Below, piece after piece: positions 16,231 to 24,242 of a DNA stretch of 64,000 bases (its first letter is position 1; each line of letters opens with the position of its first letter). Both the position numbers and the translations under genes were made by a program. The stretch comes from Microbacterium limosum (GTDB taxonomy: Bacteria > Actinomycetota > Actinomycetes > Actinomycetales > Microbacteriaceae). The stretch spans positions 1,984,001 to 2,048,000 of the forward strand of contig NZ_CP137080.1 of NCBI RefSeq assembly GCF_036324365.1, given 5' to 3'. The notes beneath the pieces are model-generated. The model was not told the origin of the DNA. It saw nothing but the letters and a program-made list of their open reading frames with translations, and searched no databases.

Positions 16231-16980
16231 ATGCGCACAATGGGAACCATGACCTCCGCCGCCGTACCCGCCCTGAGCCGACCCGACGGCTCTCCCCTGC
16301 GCATCGCCGTCGTCGACGACGAGCAGATGCTCACCGACCTGCTCTCGATGGCTCTGCGGATGGAGGGGTGGGAGGTGCGGACGGCAGCGTCGGGCTACGA
16401 GGCGCTGCAGCTGGTGCGGGACTTCCAGCCCGACGCCCTCGTGCTCGACATCATGATGCCCGACCTCGACGGGATGGCGGTGCTGCAGCGCCTGCGCCAG
16501 TCCGGGAACGACACCCCCGTGCTGTTCCTGACCGCCCGGGATGCCGTCGCGGACCGCGTCGCGGGCCTCACCGCCGGAGGTGACGACTACGTCACGAAGC
16601 CGTTCAGCCTCGAGGAGGTCGTCGCGCGTCTGCGGGGCCTGATGCGTCGCGCGGGCTCCGCCTTCGCGGCGGAGGAGGAGCCCATCCTGCGCCTGGCCGA
16701 CCTCAGCCTCAACGAGGACAGCCACGAGGTCGAGCGGGGCGGCGAGCAGATCGAGCTGACCGCGACCGAGTTCGAGCTCCTCCGGTTCCTGCTGCGCAAT
16801 CAGCGTCGTGTCGTCTCGAAGGCGCAGATCCTGGACCGGGTGTGGAATTACGACTTCGGCGGGCGATCCAGCGTGGTCGAGCTGTACATCTCCTACCTGC
16901 GCAAGAAGATCGACGCCGGTCGCACCCCGCTCATCCACACCGTCCGCGGCGTGGGCTACATGATCAAGGCGCCCCAGTGA
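16231..16980 (+). CDS. OmpR/PhoB-family response regulator
   Basis: The receiver domain (about residues 25-140) has the acidic pair in VVDDEQM, the phosphoacceptor Asp in LVLDIMMPDLDG, the switch Thr in LFLTARD and the Lys in VTKPFS. The C-terminal winged helix contains LTATEFELLRFLLRNQRRVVSKAQIL and the YISYLRKKID/VRGVGYMIK signature. Possible starts are ATG 16231, 16240 or 16249; TAGGTT at 16224-16229 is a candidate -10, which would favour 16240 or 16249. Its last 4 bases overlap the kinase start (GTGA). It is divergent from the MacB-like exporter, the usual arrangement for a cognate regulator. Confidence 0.93.
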   Translation: MRTMGTMTSAAVPALSRPDGSPLRIAVVDDEQMLTDLLSMALRMEGWEVRTAASGYEALQLVRDFQPDALVLDIMMPDLDGMAVLQRLRQSGNDTPVLFLTARDAVADRVAGLTAGGDDYVTKPFSLEEVVARLRGLMRRAGSAFAAEEEPILRLADLSLNEDSHEVERGGEQIELTATEFELLRFLLRNQRRVVSKAQILDRVWNYDFGGRSSVVELYISYLRKKIDAGRTPLIHTVRGVGYMIKAPQ

Positions 16981-18464
16981 CGTCGCCGCCGGCGGATGTC
17001 CGGCGCACGCCCTGGACACTCCAGCGGCGCCTCATCCTGACCATCACGGGTGTCGTGTCGGTGATCCTCGTCGTCGTCGCGATCGTCACGAGCGCGATCC
17101 TCGGCAGCGTGCTGCAGAGCCAGCTGGACGAGCAGATCGAGGCCGCCGCGCGGGACGCCGGCCGGGGGCTCGCGCTGCCGGCCTTCCCCGGCACGACGCC
17201 GACCGCACCCGACGCCTACGACGTGCTCGCCGGAGGCCGCCAGCAGCCGGGCTTCCTTCTCGTCCTCGAGACCTCCGACGGTCGGAGCGGGGCGGTCGTG
17301 ACGGGACCGGACAGCGTGCGCGAGCTGACGGAGGGCCAGGTCGAGGAGATCCTCGCGGCGACGCGCGCGGGCGGGTTCACGTCGGCGGGGCTCGGAAGCG
17401 ACCTGGGCGCCTATCGGCTCGTGCCGATCATCGCCCCCGACAGCGGCTTCACGGGGGCCGTCGGGCTGCCCCTCGCCGAGGTGCAGTCGACGATCGGCGA
17501 GATCCTGACGATCATCGCCGTCGTCACGGCGGCGGGGCTGCTCGTGCTGATCCTCGCCACGACGTGGACGATCCGATCGGGACTGAAGCCGTTGCGCGCC
17601 GTGGCCGAGACCGCGACGCGCGTGGCCCGCCAGCCGCTGGCCGTCGGCCAGGTCACGATCAGCGAGCGGGTTCCGCAGGGGCAGGCCGATCCGCACACCG
17701 AGGTGGGCCGGGTGGGAGCCGCGCTCAACACGCTGCTGGACCACGTCGGCTCGTCGCTGGATGCCCGGCAGCGCAACGAGGATCGCATGCGGCGCTTCGT
17801 CGCGGACGCGAGCCACGAGCTGCGTACGCCGCTGTCCTCCATCCGCGGCTACTCGGAGCTCTCCCTCCGTGACAGCACCCTCTCCGAGCCCACGAGTCAG
17901 GCGCTCGAGCGCATCCAGGCCCAGTCGGTGCGGATGACGCGCATCGTCGAGGATCTGCTGCTGCTGGCGCGTCTGGACGAGGGCCAGGAGATCGTCTTCG
18001 GCTCCGTCGACCTCTCGCGCCTCGTCGTCGAGGCGGTCGGCGACGCGCAGGCTGCGAGCGACGACCACCGCTGGGAGCTGGAGGTGGGCGATGAGCCCGT
18101 GCAGCTCGCGGGCGATGTCTCGCGGCTTCAGCAGGTCGTGGTGAACCTCCTCGCGAACGCGCGCACGCACACGCCCGCCGGGACGACGGTCACCGCGAGC
18201 GTGAGCCGTGAGGGCGAGGACGCCGTCGTGCGGGTGCACGACGACGGTCCGGGCGTGGACCCGGCGATCCGTGACGAGCTGTTCGAGCGGTTCTCCCGCG
18301 CCGACCGCTCCCGCGCACGCCAGACGGGCGGCTCGGGCCTCGGGCTGTCGATCGCGCGCGCGATCGTCACGGCCCACGGGGGCAGCATCACCGTACGCTC
18401 GGAACCCGGCGACACGACGTTCGAGGTGCGACTCCCGGCGAAGCCCCCGGACCCCGGGGCCTGA
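16977..18464 (+). CDS. Sensor histidine kinase
   Basis: A 495-residue membrane kinase pairing with the upstream response regulator (4-base GTGA overlap). Helix 1 is at about residues 16-40 and an extracytoplasmic sensor of about 130 residues follows. Helix 2 leads into a HAMP region. The HisKA box is DASHELRTPLSSIRGYSEL and the ATPase domain has N-box NLLANARTHTP, G1 DDGPGVD and G2 GGSGLGLSIA. The stop codon lies inside a perfect 21-base tandem duplication. The stimulus is unknown; cell-envelope stress or an antimicrobial is a reasonable guess given the exporter next door. Confidence 0.93.
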   Translation: MTSPPADVRRTPWTLQRRLILTITGVVSVILVVVAIVTSAILGSVLQSQLDEQIEAAARDAGRGLALPAFPGTTPTAPDAYDVLAGGRQQPGFLLVLETSDGRSGAVVTGPDSVRELTEGQVEEILAATRAGGFTSAGLGSDLGAYRLVPIIAPDSGFTGAVGLPLAEVQSTIGEILTIIAVVTAAGLLVLILATTWTIRSGLKPLRAVAETATRVARQPLAVGQVTISERVPQGQADPHTEVGRVGAALNTLLDHVGSSLDARQRNEDRMRRFVADASHELRTPLSSIRGYSELSLRDSTLSEPTSQALERIQAQSVRMTRIVEDLLLLARLDEGQEIVFGSVDLSRLVVEAVGDAQAASDDHRWELEVGDEPVQLAGDVSRLQQVVVNLLANARTHTPAGTTVTASVSREGEDAVVRVHDDGPGVDPAIRDELFERFSRADRSRARQTGGSGLGLSIARAIVTAHGGSITVRSEPGDTTFEVRLPAKPPDPGA

Positions 18465-18488
18465 CGGCCGGACCCCGGGGCCTGACGG
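18447..18488 (+). repeat. Perfect 21-base tandem duplication spanning a stop codon
   Basis: Bases 18447-18467 are repeated exactly at 18468-18488. The first copy contains the last codons and TGA of the histidine kinase, so the kinase 3' end and its stop codon are present twice. This is likely a recent replication-slippage event. Confidence 0.9.
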
Positions 18489-18584
18489 TGCTCCCGACGG
18501 ATGCCGCGCGCTCGCTCGCCCCGGATGGCGGGTCCACCCCGCCCGCGCCCGCGCTTCGGGACGACCGAAGACGGATGCCGCGCG

Positions 18585-20132
18585 TCAGTACCCCGCGAAG
18601 GCGTCCGTCGTGAGGGAGCGGGCCTTCTCGAGCGCGGGCGCGAGATCGGCGATGAGCGCGGGCGGCCCGGAGATGTACGCATGCCGGTCGTCGAGGTCGG
18701 GAACGACGTCGTGCAGCCCCGCGGCATCCAGGCGCACTCCTTGCGCCCACCGCCAGCGGGCCGGCAGCGGCGACGGGTCGTCGCGCGTGAAGACGACGAC
18801 CTCGGCGCCGGTCGCGGCGAGCTCGTCGCGGAAGGCCAGTTCGGCCGCCGTCGCCGCGACGTAGACGAGCACGACGTCGCGGTCCTCGCCGCGGGCCGCG
18901 GACTCCCGCAGCTGGGAGACGAACGGGGTGACGCCGATGCCCGCCGCCACGAGCAGCAGGGGCGCTCCCGGGTCGCGCGGAAGCACGAAGTCGCCCCAGA
19001 CGCCGGTCGCGGCGTAGTCGGTGCCGGGAGCGGCGACCGCGAGCGCCCGCTTGTACGAGCTCTCGGCCGCCCCCTCCTTCACGCGATAGGCGATGCGCAT
19101 GAGCGGGGCGTCGCTCGGGGCGGAGACGATGCTGAACTCGCGGCGCGTGCCGCGCGCGTCGGGCCGGGAGTGGGGCACCTCGAGTTCGACGTACTGACCC
19201 GCGGCGAAGCGCACGGGCCGGCGGGATTCGAAGGTGAGCTGGCGAACGGTCGGGGTGAGCATCGACGCGTCCCGCAGGCGCAGCCGCACTGTGTGGTGCG
19301 CCGCCCAGACGAAGGCGAGGAGGTTGCCGATCAGCAGCGCGCGCTCCTGGCCGAGCGTGAACCAGCCGACCGAGATCGGCCACCCCGCGAGCACGCCGAC
19401 GACGGCGGCGACGGTCAGCTGCTGCCAGCGACGCGGCGGGAGGGTGAGGGGCTCCGAGAGCATGAAGGCGCCGAGGAAGAGGAAGGGCGAGGACAGCACC
19501 GCGAAGCTCAGCGCCTGCCCCGCGTCGATCGACACGCCCGCCGCCTGCGCCTGCACCGCCAGCCGGAACACGGAGACCCCGACCGCGACCACGAAGAACA
19601 CCGTGACGATGCGCAGGCGCTCGGTGCGAAGCAGCACCGCGAGGCCGAGCAGGAGCACCGGACCTGCCAGCACCGGCGAGCCGACCCACCAGGCGGAGGC
19701 GCCGAGGCCCGACACGGTCAGAGCGGTCGCCCCCACCGCCGCCGGGTTCAGGATGTGGCGTCCGCGCCACGCGATCGCGTACTTCGATACGACGGCCACG
19801 GCACCAGCGAGCGCGATCCATGCCAGCTCGACCGGCACGAGCGTCGGGCGGAGCACGAAGAGCAGGATGAAGGCGGTGATGAGGGAGGACTCGTACCGTC
19901 GCGGCATCCGGAGCACCCGCTGCACGAGGGCATTCACGCCCACGCAAGCGGCGCCCAGCACGGCGGCGGTCACGATCAGCTCGAGCGGCGAGGGCACCAC
20001 CAGGCCGAGCAACGACAGCGCCAGGGCGATCACCGTGAGCGCCGCGAGCGCGAGCATCACGAGGCGGTACATCGAGAACCGCCCCAGGATGCCGAGGAGC
20101 CGGGCACGGAGGGAGGCGAGAGTCGCGATCAC
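18585..20132 (-). CDS. Membrane flavin oxidoreductase: RnfD/NqrB-like domain fused to a ferredoxin-NAD(P)+ reductase module
   Basis: A 515-residue fusion. Residues about 20-280 form roughly ten helices resembling the NqrB/RnfD membrane subunits, with HILNPAAVGAT at 127-136 and the LSEPLTLPP loop at 226-233. Residues about 282-515 are an FNR-type module: FAD-binding RREFSIVSAPSD (330-341) and the NAD(P) motif AAGIGVTPFVS (396-405). No 2Fe-2S cysteines are present. Predicted role: pass electrons from cytoplasmic NAD(P)H across the membrane to a flavinylated extracytoplasmic protein. GTG 20132 overlaps the ApbE stop by 4 bases. It is the third gene of the operon. The canonical SGAT flavinylation motif of RnfD/NqrB is not clear here. 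Confidence 0.85.
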   Translation of the reverse strand: MIATLASLRARLLGILGRFSMYRLVMLALAALTVIALALSLLGLVVPSPLELIVTAAVLGAACVGVNALVQRVLRMPRRYESSLITAFILLFVLRPTLVPVELAWIALAGAVAVVSKYAIAWRGRHILNPAAVGATALTVSGLGASAWWVGSPVLAGPVLLLGLAVLLRTERLRIVTVFFVVAVGVSVFRLAVQAQAAGVSIDAGQALSFAVLSSPFLFLGAFMLSEPLTLPPRRWQQLTVAAVVGVLAGWPISVGWFTLGQERALLIGNLLAFVWAAHHTVRLRLRDASMLTPTVRQLTFESRRPVRFAAGQYVELEVPHSRPDARGTRREFSIVSAPSDAPLMRIAYRVKEGAAESSYKRALAVAAPGTDYAATGVWGDFVLPRDPGAPLLLVAAGIGVTPFVSQLRESAARGEDRDVVLVYVAATAAELAFRDELAATGAEVVVFTRDDPSPLPARWRWAQGVRLDAAGLHDVVPDLDDRHAYISGPPALIADLAPALEKARSLTTDAFAGY

Positions 20133-21022
20133 GAGTCCACGTTATCCGCGCTCGTGAACAGCGTCGCCGCGCAACCCGGCGAATACTCCACCCGCCCGCT
20201 CGAGAGCATCCGCACCCAGGCCACGCCCCACCGGTGGGCGAGCTGCGGACCGCCCTCGAAGAAGAGCGCCGTCGCGACGGCGTCGGCGCGCATCGCGTCG
20301 CCGCCGACGGCCCACGTCGCCACGACGGTGCGCACCGGGACGCCCGTGCGGGCGTCGAGCACGTGGTGCAGCCCGTCCCCCCACGAGCGCCGGTTGGTCG
20401 CCGAGGCGCAGAGCGCGGCATCCCGCACCTCCCACACGCCGATGGCGCGGGACGGGTCGTAGGGGTGCTCGAGCCCCACCCGCAGCGGAGCGCCCCGCGC
20501 GAGGAGGTCTCCCCCGGCATCCACGACGGCGTGCTCCGCCACGTCGGCGGGCAGGGCTGCCGCCACGAGGTCGACGAGGCGGCCCTTGCCGAGCGCCCCC
20601 ACGTCGATGACGGCGGGACCGCCCAGGACGAGGCGGCCGTCGCCGACCGAGAGCGTCTCCCGCCAGTCGTCCGGGGCGGGAAGCGGCGCACCGGCGCGGA
20701 ACGAGTAGGCGCGGTCGTAGCCGAGCCGCTCGAGCGCGGCGCCCACGAGGGGGTTGACCGCCTCCGCGGTCGCGGCGGACAGCTCGGCGTAGGCGGCGAG
20801 CATGTCGGCCGCGTCGGGGGGCGCCGGGAGGGATCCCCCCGCCCGGCCCAGCTGCGACACGACGGAATCGGGGCGGAAGCGCGACCACTGCGCGTCGAAC
20901 TCGTCGACGACCGACCTCACCCGCGCCCTCTCCGGGCCTGTGAACGGCCGCGGTGCCTGGATCTCCCAGCGCGTGCCGATCGCCTCGAACCCCCAGCGGT
21001 GTGTCGCGCGGGAGCCGGGCAC
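20129..21022 (-). CDS. apbE: FAD:protein FMN transferase, ApbE family
   Basis: Transfers FMN from FAD to Thr or Ser of target proteins outside the cytoplasm. The 297-residue product shows GFEAIGTRWEIQ at the N-terminus, DVGALGKGRLVD, VDAGGDLLARG, the HHVLDARTG motif and the metal-binding MRADAVATALF. I see no obvious signal peptide, so its export or topology is uncertain. The GTG at 21022 comes 2 bases after the stop of the FMN-binding lipoprotein gene and its own stop overlaps the reductase start. The natural substrates are the lipoprotein upstream and possibly the RnfD-like domain. Confidence 0.93.
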   Translation of the reverse strand: MPGSRATHRWGFEAIGTRWEIQAPRPFTGPERARVRSVVDEFDAQWSRFRPDSVVSQLGRAGGSLPAPPDAADMLAAYAELSAATAEAVNPLVGAALERLGYDRAYSFRAGAPLPAPDDWRETLSVGDGRLVLGGPAVIDVGALGKGRLVDLVAAALPADVAEHAVVDAGGDLLARGAPLRVGLEHPYDPSRAIGVWEVRDAALCASATNRRSWGDGLHHVLDARTGVPVRTVVATWAVGGDAMRADAVATALFFEGGPQLAHRWGVAWVRMLSSGRVEYSPGCAATLFTSADNVDS

Positions 21023-21024
21023 GG

Positions 21025-21462
21025 TCAGGCCGCCGCTTCGTCCTTGATCGCCTCGACGGCCTCGTTGAAGCCGCCGCTCGTGAGCGACGAGCCGGCGACC
21101 CGGTCGACCTGGATGTCGTCGAGGGCGACGCCCACCACCTCGTCCTCGATGCCGCCGATGAAACGCGACTGATACTGCTGCGTCTCCGCCGTCTGCGGAT
21201 CGCCCTGGATCTCGACCGCGCTGATCTCGCCCGACTCGAGCGTGAGGGTGACCTCGATCGTCTCGACCGACTCGGGCGTCACGTACGACCCCGTGGCCGT
21301 GTACGTGCCGTCCGCGTAGCTGCCCCCGGAGCTCGATCCGTCGGAGGAGGTGTCGGCGGTCGTGGACCCCGTCGCGCCGCAGCCGGCGAGTGCGACGGTG
21401 CCGGCGATGCCGACGAGGGCGGCCCCGAGGCGGAGAGGGCGGGCGGCGGCGGGACGGGTCAT
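21025..21462 (-). CDS. FMN-binding domain lipoprotein (flavinylation substrate)
   Basis: A 145-residue secreted lipoprotein. A signal peptide ends in the lipobox LAGC with Cys28, a Ser/Thr/Gly linker runs to about residue 48, and an FMN_bind domain fills the rest. The ApbE recognition motif appears as DRVAGSSLTSGGF at 120-132, where Ser126 is the likely attachment residue (consensus DxxSGAT/S). ATG 21462 has an AGGAG ribosome-binding site. It is the first gene of the lipoprotein-ApbE-reductase operon and the predicted outer electron carrier. Confidence 0.9.
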   Translation of the reverse strand: MTRPAAARPLRLGAALVGIAGTVALAGCGATGSTTADTSSDGSSSGGSYADGTYTATGSYVTPESVETIEVTLTLESGEISAVEIQGDPQTAETQQYQSRFIGGIEDEVVGVALDDIQVDRVAGSSLTSGGFNEAVEAIKDEAAA

Positions 21463-21566
21463 CGGTTCTCCTGCGTCGTCGGATGCGGCGGGACGGCCGT
21501 ATGCACGCAAGCGTATGCGGCGTCCGAATACATCGTGCCGGAGGAGACTATGAAGACGCCCTGAAG

Positions 21567-21582
21567 GGATGCCGCGGCATCC
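21567..21582. repeat. 16-base palindrome GGATGCCGCGGCATCC after prs
   Basis: A perfect palindrome 9 bases beyond the prs stop. It joins two copies of the heptamer GGATGCC, which is greatly over-represented in this window; the same 16-mer recurs at about 14563 and 50589 inside genes. It could act as a weak terminator for prs. Confidence 0.6.
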
Positions 21583-21590
21583 GCCGGGCC

Positions 21591-22625
21591 CTACGCGGCT
21601 CCGTCGAACATGCTCGTGACCGAGCCGTCCTCGAAGACCTCGTGGATGGCGCGCGCGAGCAGCGGCGCGATCGGCAGCACCGTGAGCCCCGGGAAGCGCC
21701 GCTCGGGCGGCAGGGGGATCGAGTCGGTGACGACCACCTCGTCGATCGAGGCGTCCTGCAGCCGCTTCGTCGCCGGGTCGGAGAAGATCGCGTGCGTCGC
21801 CGCGACGATGACCTTCTGGGCCCCGTTCTCCTTGAGCGCCTGCGCGGCCTTGACGATGGTTCCGCCCGTGTCGATCATGTCGTCGACGAGGAGGCAGACC
21901 CGCCCCTCCACCTCTCCCACGATCTCGTGCACGGTGACCTGGTTGGCCACCTTCGGGTCGCGTCGCTTGTGGATGATCGCGAGCGGGGCACCCAGGCTGT
22001 CCGACCACGTGTCGGCCACACGCACGCGGCCCATGTCGGGCGAGACCACCGTGAGCGCCGCGCGGTCGGCCTCCGAGATCGTGCGCTCGAAGTAGTCCTG
22101 CAGCACCGGCTTGGCGAAGAGGTGGTCGACCGGCCCGTCGAAGAAGCCCTGGATCTGCGCGGCGTGCAGATCGACGCTCATCACGCGGTCGGCGCCGGCC
22201 GTGTGCAGCAGGTCGGCGACCAGGCGTGCGCTGATCGGCTCGCGGCCGCGGCCCTTCTTGTCCTGCCGCGAGTACGGGAAGTACGGCGCGACCACCGTGA
22301 TGCGCTTGGCGGATGCGCGCTTGAGCGCGTCGAGCATGATGAGCAGCTCCATCAGCCACTCGTTGACGGGGTTGCCGAAGGATTGCACGACGAAGACGTC
22401 GCAGCCGCGGATCGACACCTCGAAACGGGTGTAGATCTCGCCGCTGGCGAACGTGCGGTGCTCGGTCGGCGCCAGCTGGGTGCCGAGGGCCACGGCGACA
22501 TCCTGCGCGAGCTCGGGGTGGGATCGCCCGGAGACGACGACCAGACGCTTCCTGGTCTTCGCGACGAGCCCCGGCGCGATGCCGTGATCCCGATCGAGGT
22601 CAACCGTCTTCTTCTTGCGAGCCAT
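21591..22625 (-). CDS. prs: Ribose-phosphate pyrophosphokinase (PRPP synthetase)
   Basis: Makes PRPP from ribose 5-phosphate and ATP for nucleotide, His and Trp synthesis. The product has 344 residues, slightly longer than usual owing to an N-terminal extension of about 25 residues (MARKKKTVDLDRDHGIAPG). It contains SGRSHPELAQDVA, FASGEIYTRFE, the ATP loop YFPYSRQDKKGRGREPISA and the PRPP loop LLVDDMIDTGGT. ATG 22625 lies inside the 3' end of glmU: the genes overlap by 26 bases in different frames, implying translational coupling. glmU-prs is a conserved actinobacterial pair. Confidence 0.95.
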   Translation of the reverse strand: MARKKKTVDLDRDHGIAPGLVAKTRKRLVVVSGRSHPELAQDVAVALGTQLAPTEHRTFASGEIYTRFEVSIRGCDVFVVQSFGNPVNEWLMELLIMLDALKRASAKRITVVAPYFPYSRQDKKGRGREPISARLVADLLHTAGADRVMSVDLHAAQIQGFFDGPVDHLFAKPVLQDYFERTISEADRAALTVVSPDMGRVRVADTWSDSLGAPLAIIHKRRDPKVANQVTVHEIVGEVEGRVCLLVDDMIDTGGTIVKAAQALKENGAQKVIVAATHAIFSDPATKRLQDASIDEVVVTDSIPLPPERRFPGLTVLPIAPLLARAIHEVFEDGSVTSMFDGAA

Positions 22626-24042
22626 GAGCCGCCTTCTCTGCGGCCTGGGCCGCTGATGTGCCGGGACGGTGCGTGAGAACCCAGCCCTCGACGTTGCGTT
22701 GCGAGCCCGACACGACCGCCAGCGCGCCGGGCGGAACGTCCTTCCGCACGACGGTGCCGGCCCCCGTGTAGGCGCCATCACCGATCCTAACGGGCGCGAC
22801 GAACACGTTGTGCGCGCCCGTGCGCACCTCGTCGCCCACCTCGGTCCGGTGCTTCGCGACGCCGTCGTAGTTGGCGACGATCGTCCCCGCGCCGATGTTG
22901 GCGCCCTCGCCGATCTCCGCGTCGCCAACGTACGAGAGGTGGGGCACCTTGCTGCGCCCTCCGATGCGGGCGTTCTTGGTCTCGACGAACGTACCGATCT
23001 TGCCGCGGTCGCCCAGCTCGGTGCCGGGGCGCAGATACGCGAACGGACCCACGGATGCCCCGGCACCGATCACGGCGAGCGTCGCGTCCGTGCGGGTGAC
23101 GATCGCCCCCTCCCCCACCTCGCAGTCGACGAGGCTCGTGTCGGGGCCCACGGTGGCGCCCTCGGCGATCGCCGTCGCGCGGAGGATGTGGGTGTTGGGC
23201 AGCACCGTGACATCCGGCGCCAGCGTCGCGTCGACGTCGATCCACGTCGTCGCGGGGTCGAGCACCGTGACGCCCGCGAGCTGCCAGCGCCTCACCGTGC
23301 GGGCGTTCAGGCGCGCCGCGGCATCCGCCAGCTGCACGCGGTCGTTGACCCCGAGCGCGGCGGCGGCGTCGGGGGCGGATGCCGCGGCGACGGGCAGCCG
23401 GGATGCGCGCAGCAGGCCGACGACGTCGGTGAGGTAGCGCTCCCCCTGCGCGTTCGCCGTACCGACGAGCTCGAGGTGCTCCCGCAGCGGACCCGCGCGG
23501 AACACGTACACGCCGGCGTTGATCTCGGTGACGAGCAGCTCGGCGGGATCGGCGTCCTTGTGCTCGACGATGCGGGCGACCCCGCCGTCGGCGTCGCGGA
23601 TGACGCGGCCGTAGCCGGTGGCGTCGTCGAGAGTCGCCGAGAGCACGGTGGCGGCGGCATCCCCGCGCCGGTGCTGCGCGAGCAGGGCGCCGAGCGCATC
23701 GGCGTCGAGCAGCGGCACGTCGGCGCTCAGCACGAGCACGTCGCCGGTGAAGTCGGGCAGCTGGGCGAGCGCGGACTGCACGGCGCGGCCCGTGCCGGGG
23801 ATCTCGTCCTGATCGACGACGACCGCGGCCGGTGCGGCGTCGGACACCGCCGCGGCGACGAGGTCGCGCTCGTGACGCACGACGACGATCACCCGTTGCG
23901 GGTCGAGGGCGCCCGCCGTGGCGAGCACGTGCCCGAGCAGGGAACGTCCGCCGATGCGGTGGAGCACCTTGGGCGTGCGCGATTTCATGCGCGTGCCCTG
24001 GCCCGCGGCGAGGACGACGACGGCGAGACTGCGATCTGTCAT
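22600..24042 (-). CDS. glmU: Bifunctional UDP-GlcNAc pyrophosphorylase / glucosamine-1-phosphate N-acetyltransferase
   Basis: Catalyses the last two steps of UDP-N-acetylglucosamine synthesis for peptidoglycan. The 480-residue product has the pyrophosphorylase domain (LAVVVLAAGQGTRMKSRTPKVLH, residues 5-27) and a C-terminal left-handed beta-helix acetyltransferase domain (LRPGTELGDRGKIGTFVETKNARIG). ATG 24042 starts MTDRSLAVVV; the nearest upstream in-frame start would lie inside the tRNA-Gln gene. Only one base separates the tRNA 3' end from this ATG, so the mRNA after tRNA processing should be almost leaderless. The 3' end overlaps prs. Confidence 0.95.
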   Translation of the reverse strand: MTDRSLAVVVLAAGQGTRMKSRTPKVLHRIGGRSLLGHVLATAGALDPQRVIVVVRHERDLVAAAVSDAAPAAVVVDQDEIPGTGRAVQSALAQLPDFTGDVLVLSADVPLLDADALGALLAQHRRGDAAATVLSATLDDATGYGRVIRDADGGVARIVEHKDADPAELLVTEINAGVYVFRAGPLREHLELVGTANAQGERYLTDVVGLLRASRLPVAAASAPDAAAALGVNDRVQLADAAARLNARTVRRWQLAGVTVLDPATTWIDVDATLAPDVTVLPNTHILRATAIAEGATVGPDTSLVDCEVGEGAIVTRTDATLAVIGAGASVGPFAYLRPGTELGDRGKIGTFVETKNARIGGRSKVPHLSYVGDAEIGEGANIGAGTIVANYDGVAKHRTEVGDEVRTGAHNVFVAPVRIGDGAYTGAGTVVRKDVPPGALAVVSGSQRNVEGWVLTHRPGTSAAQAAEKAAHGSQEEDG

Positions 24043-24043
24043 G

Positions 24044-24115
24044 CTCCGCCGCCAGGACTCGAACCTAGACCTCACAGCTCCAAAGGCTGTCGTGCTGCCA
24101 TTACACCACGGCGGA
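24044..24115 (-). tRNA. tRNA-Gln (anticodon TTG)
   Basis: 72 bases. The acceptor arms TCCGCCG/CGGCGGA pair fully with discriminator G. The anticodon stem-loop ACAGC-CTTTGGA-GCTGT places TTG in the anticodon, and the T arm contains GGTTCGAGTCC. The CCA end is not encoded; the three bases after the discriminator are CAT, where AT are the first two bases of the glmU ATG. It is on the same strand as glmU and immediately upstream of it. Confidence 0.95.
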
Positions 24116-24230
24116 CCGCGGCCCCCGCCGGTGGGTGGGCGCCGTGCGTCAAGTCTGCCAGAGCGAGGCGGTCGGCCCCGCGTTCCGACGCGCTCCGCCG
24201 TCGAGGCACGCCCCGACCGACCCGCGATGC

Positions 24231-24236
24231 CATGAT
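24231..24236 (+). promoter_or_regulatory. Possible -10 element of the marR-type gene, leaderless type
   Basis: CATGAT, a 6-base spacer, then ATG 24243. It deviates from TAnnnT at the first base but fits the spacing seen at many other genes in the window. Confidence 0.4.
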
Positions 24237-24242
24237 GGTCGG

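Noticed and set aside
21539-21561. Five-codon frame (ATG AAG ACG CCC TGA) behind a perfect GGAGGAG ribosome-binding site
   Set aside because: Too short to call a gene and with no cysteine- or histidine-type leader-peptide codons; possibly a gene remnant or chance.
24044-24115. tRNA-Gln as an integration site for a mobile element
   Set aside because: No direct repeat of the tRNA 3' end and no integrase is visible in the window; flanking genes are housekeeping.
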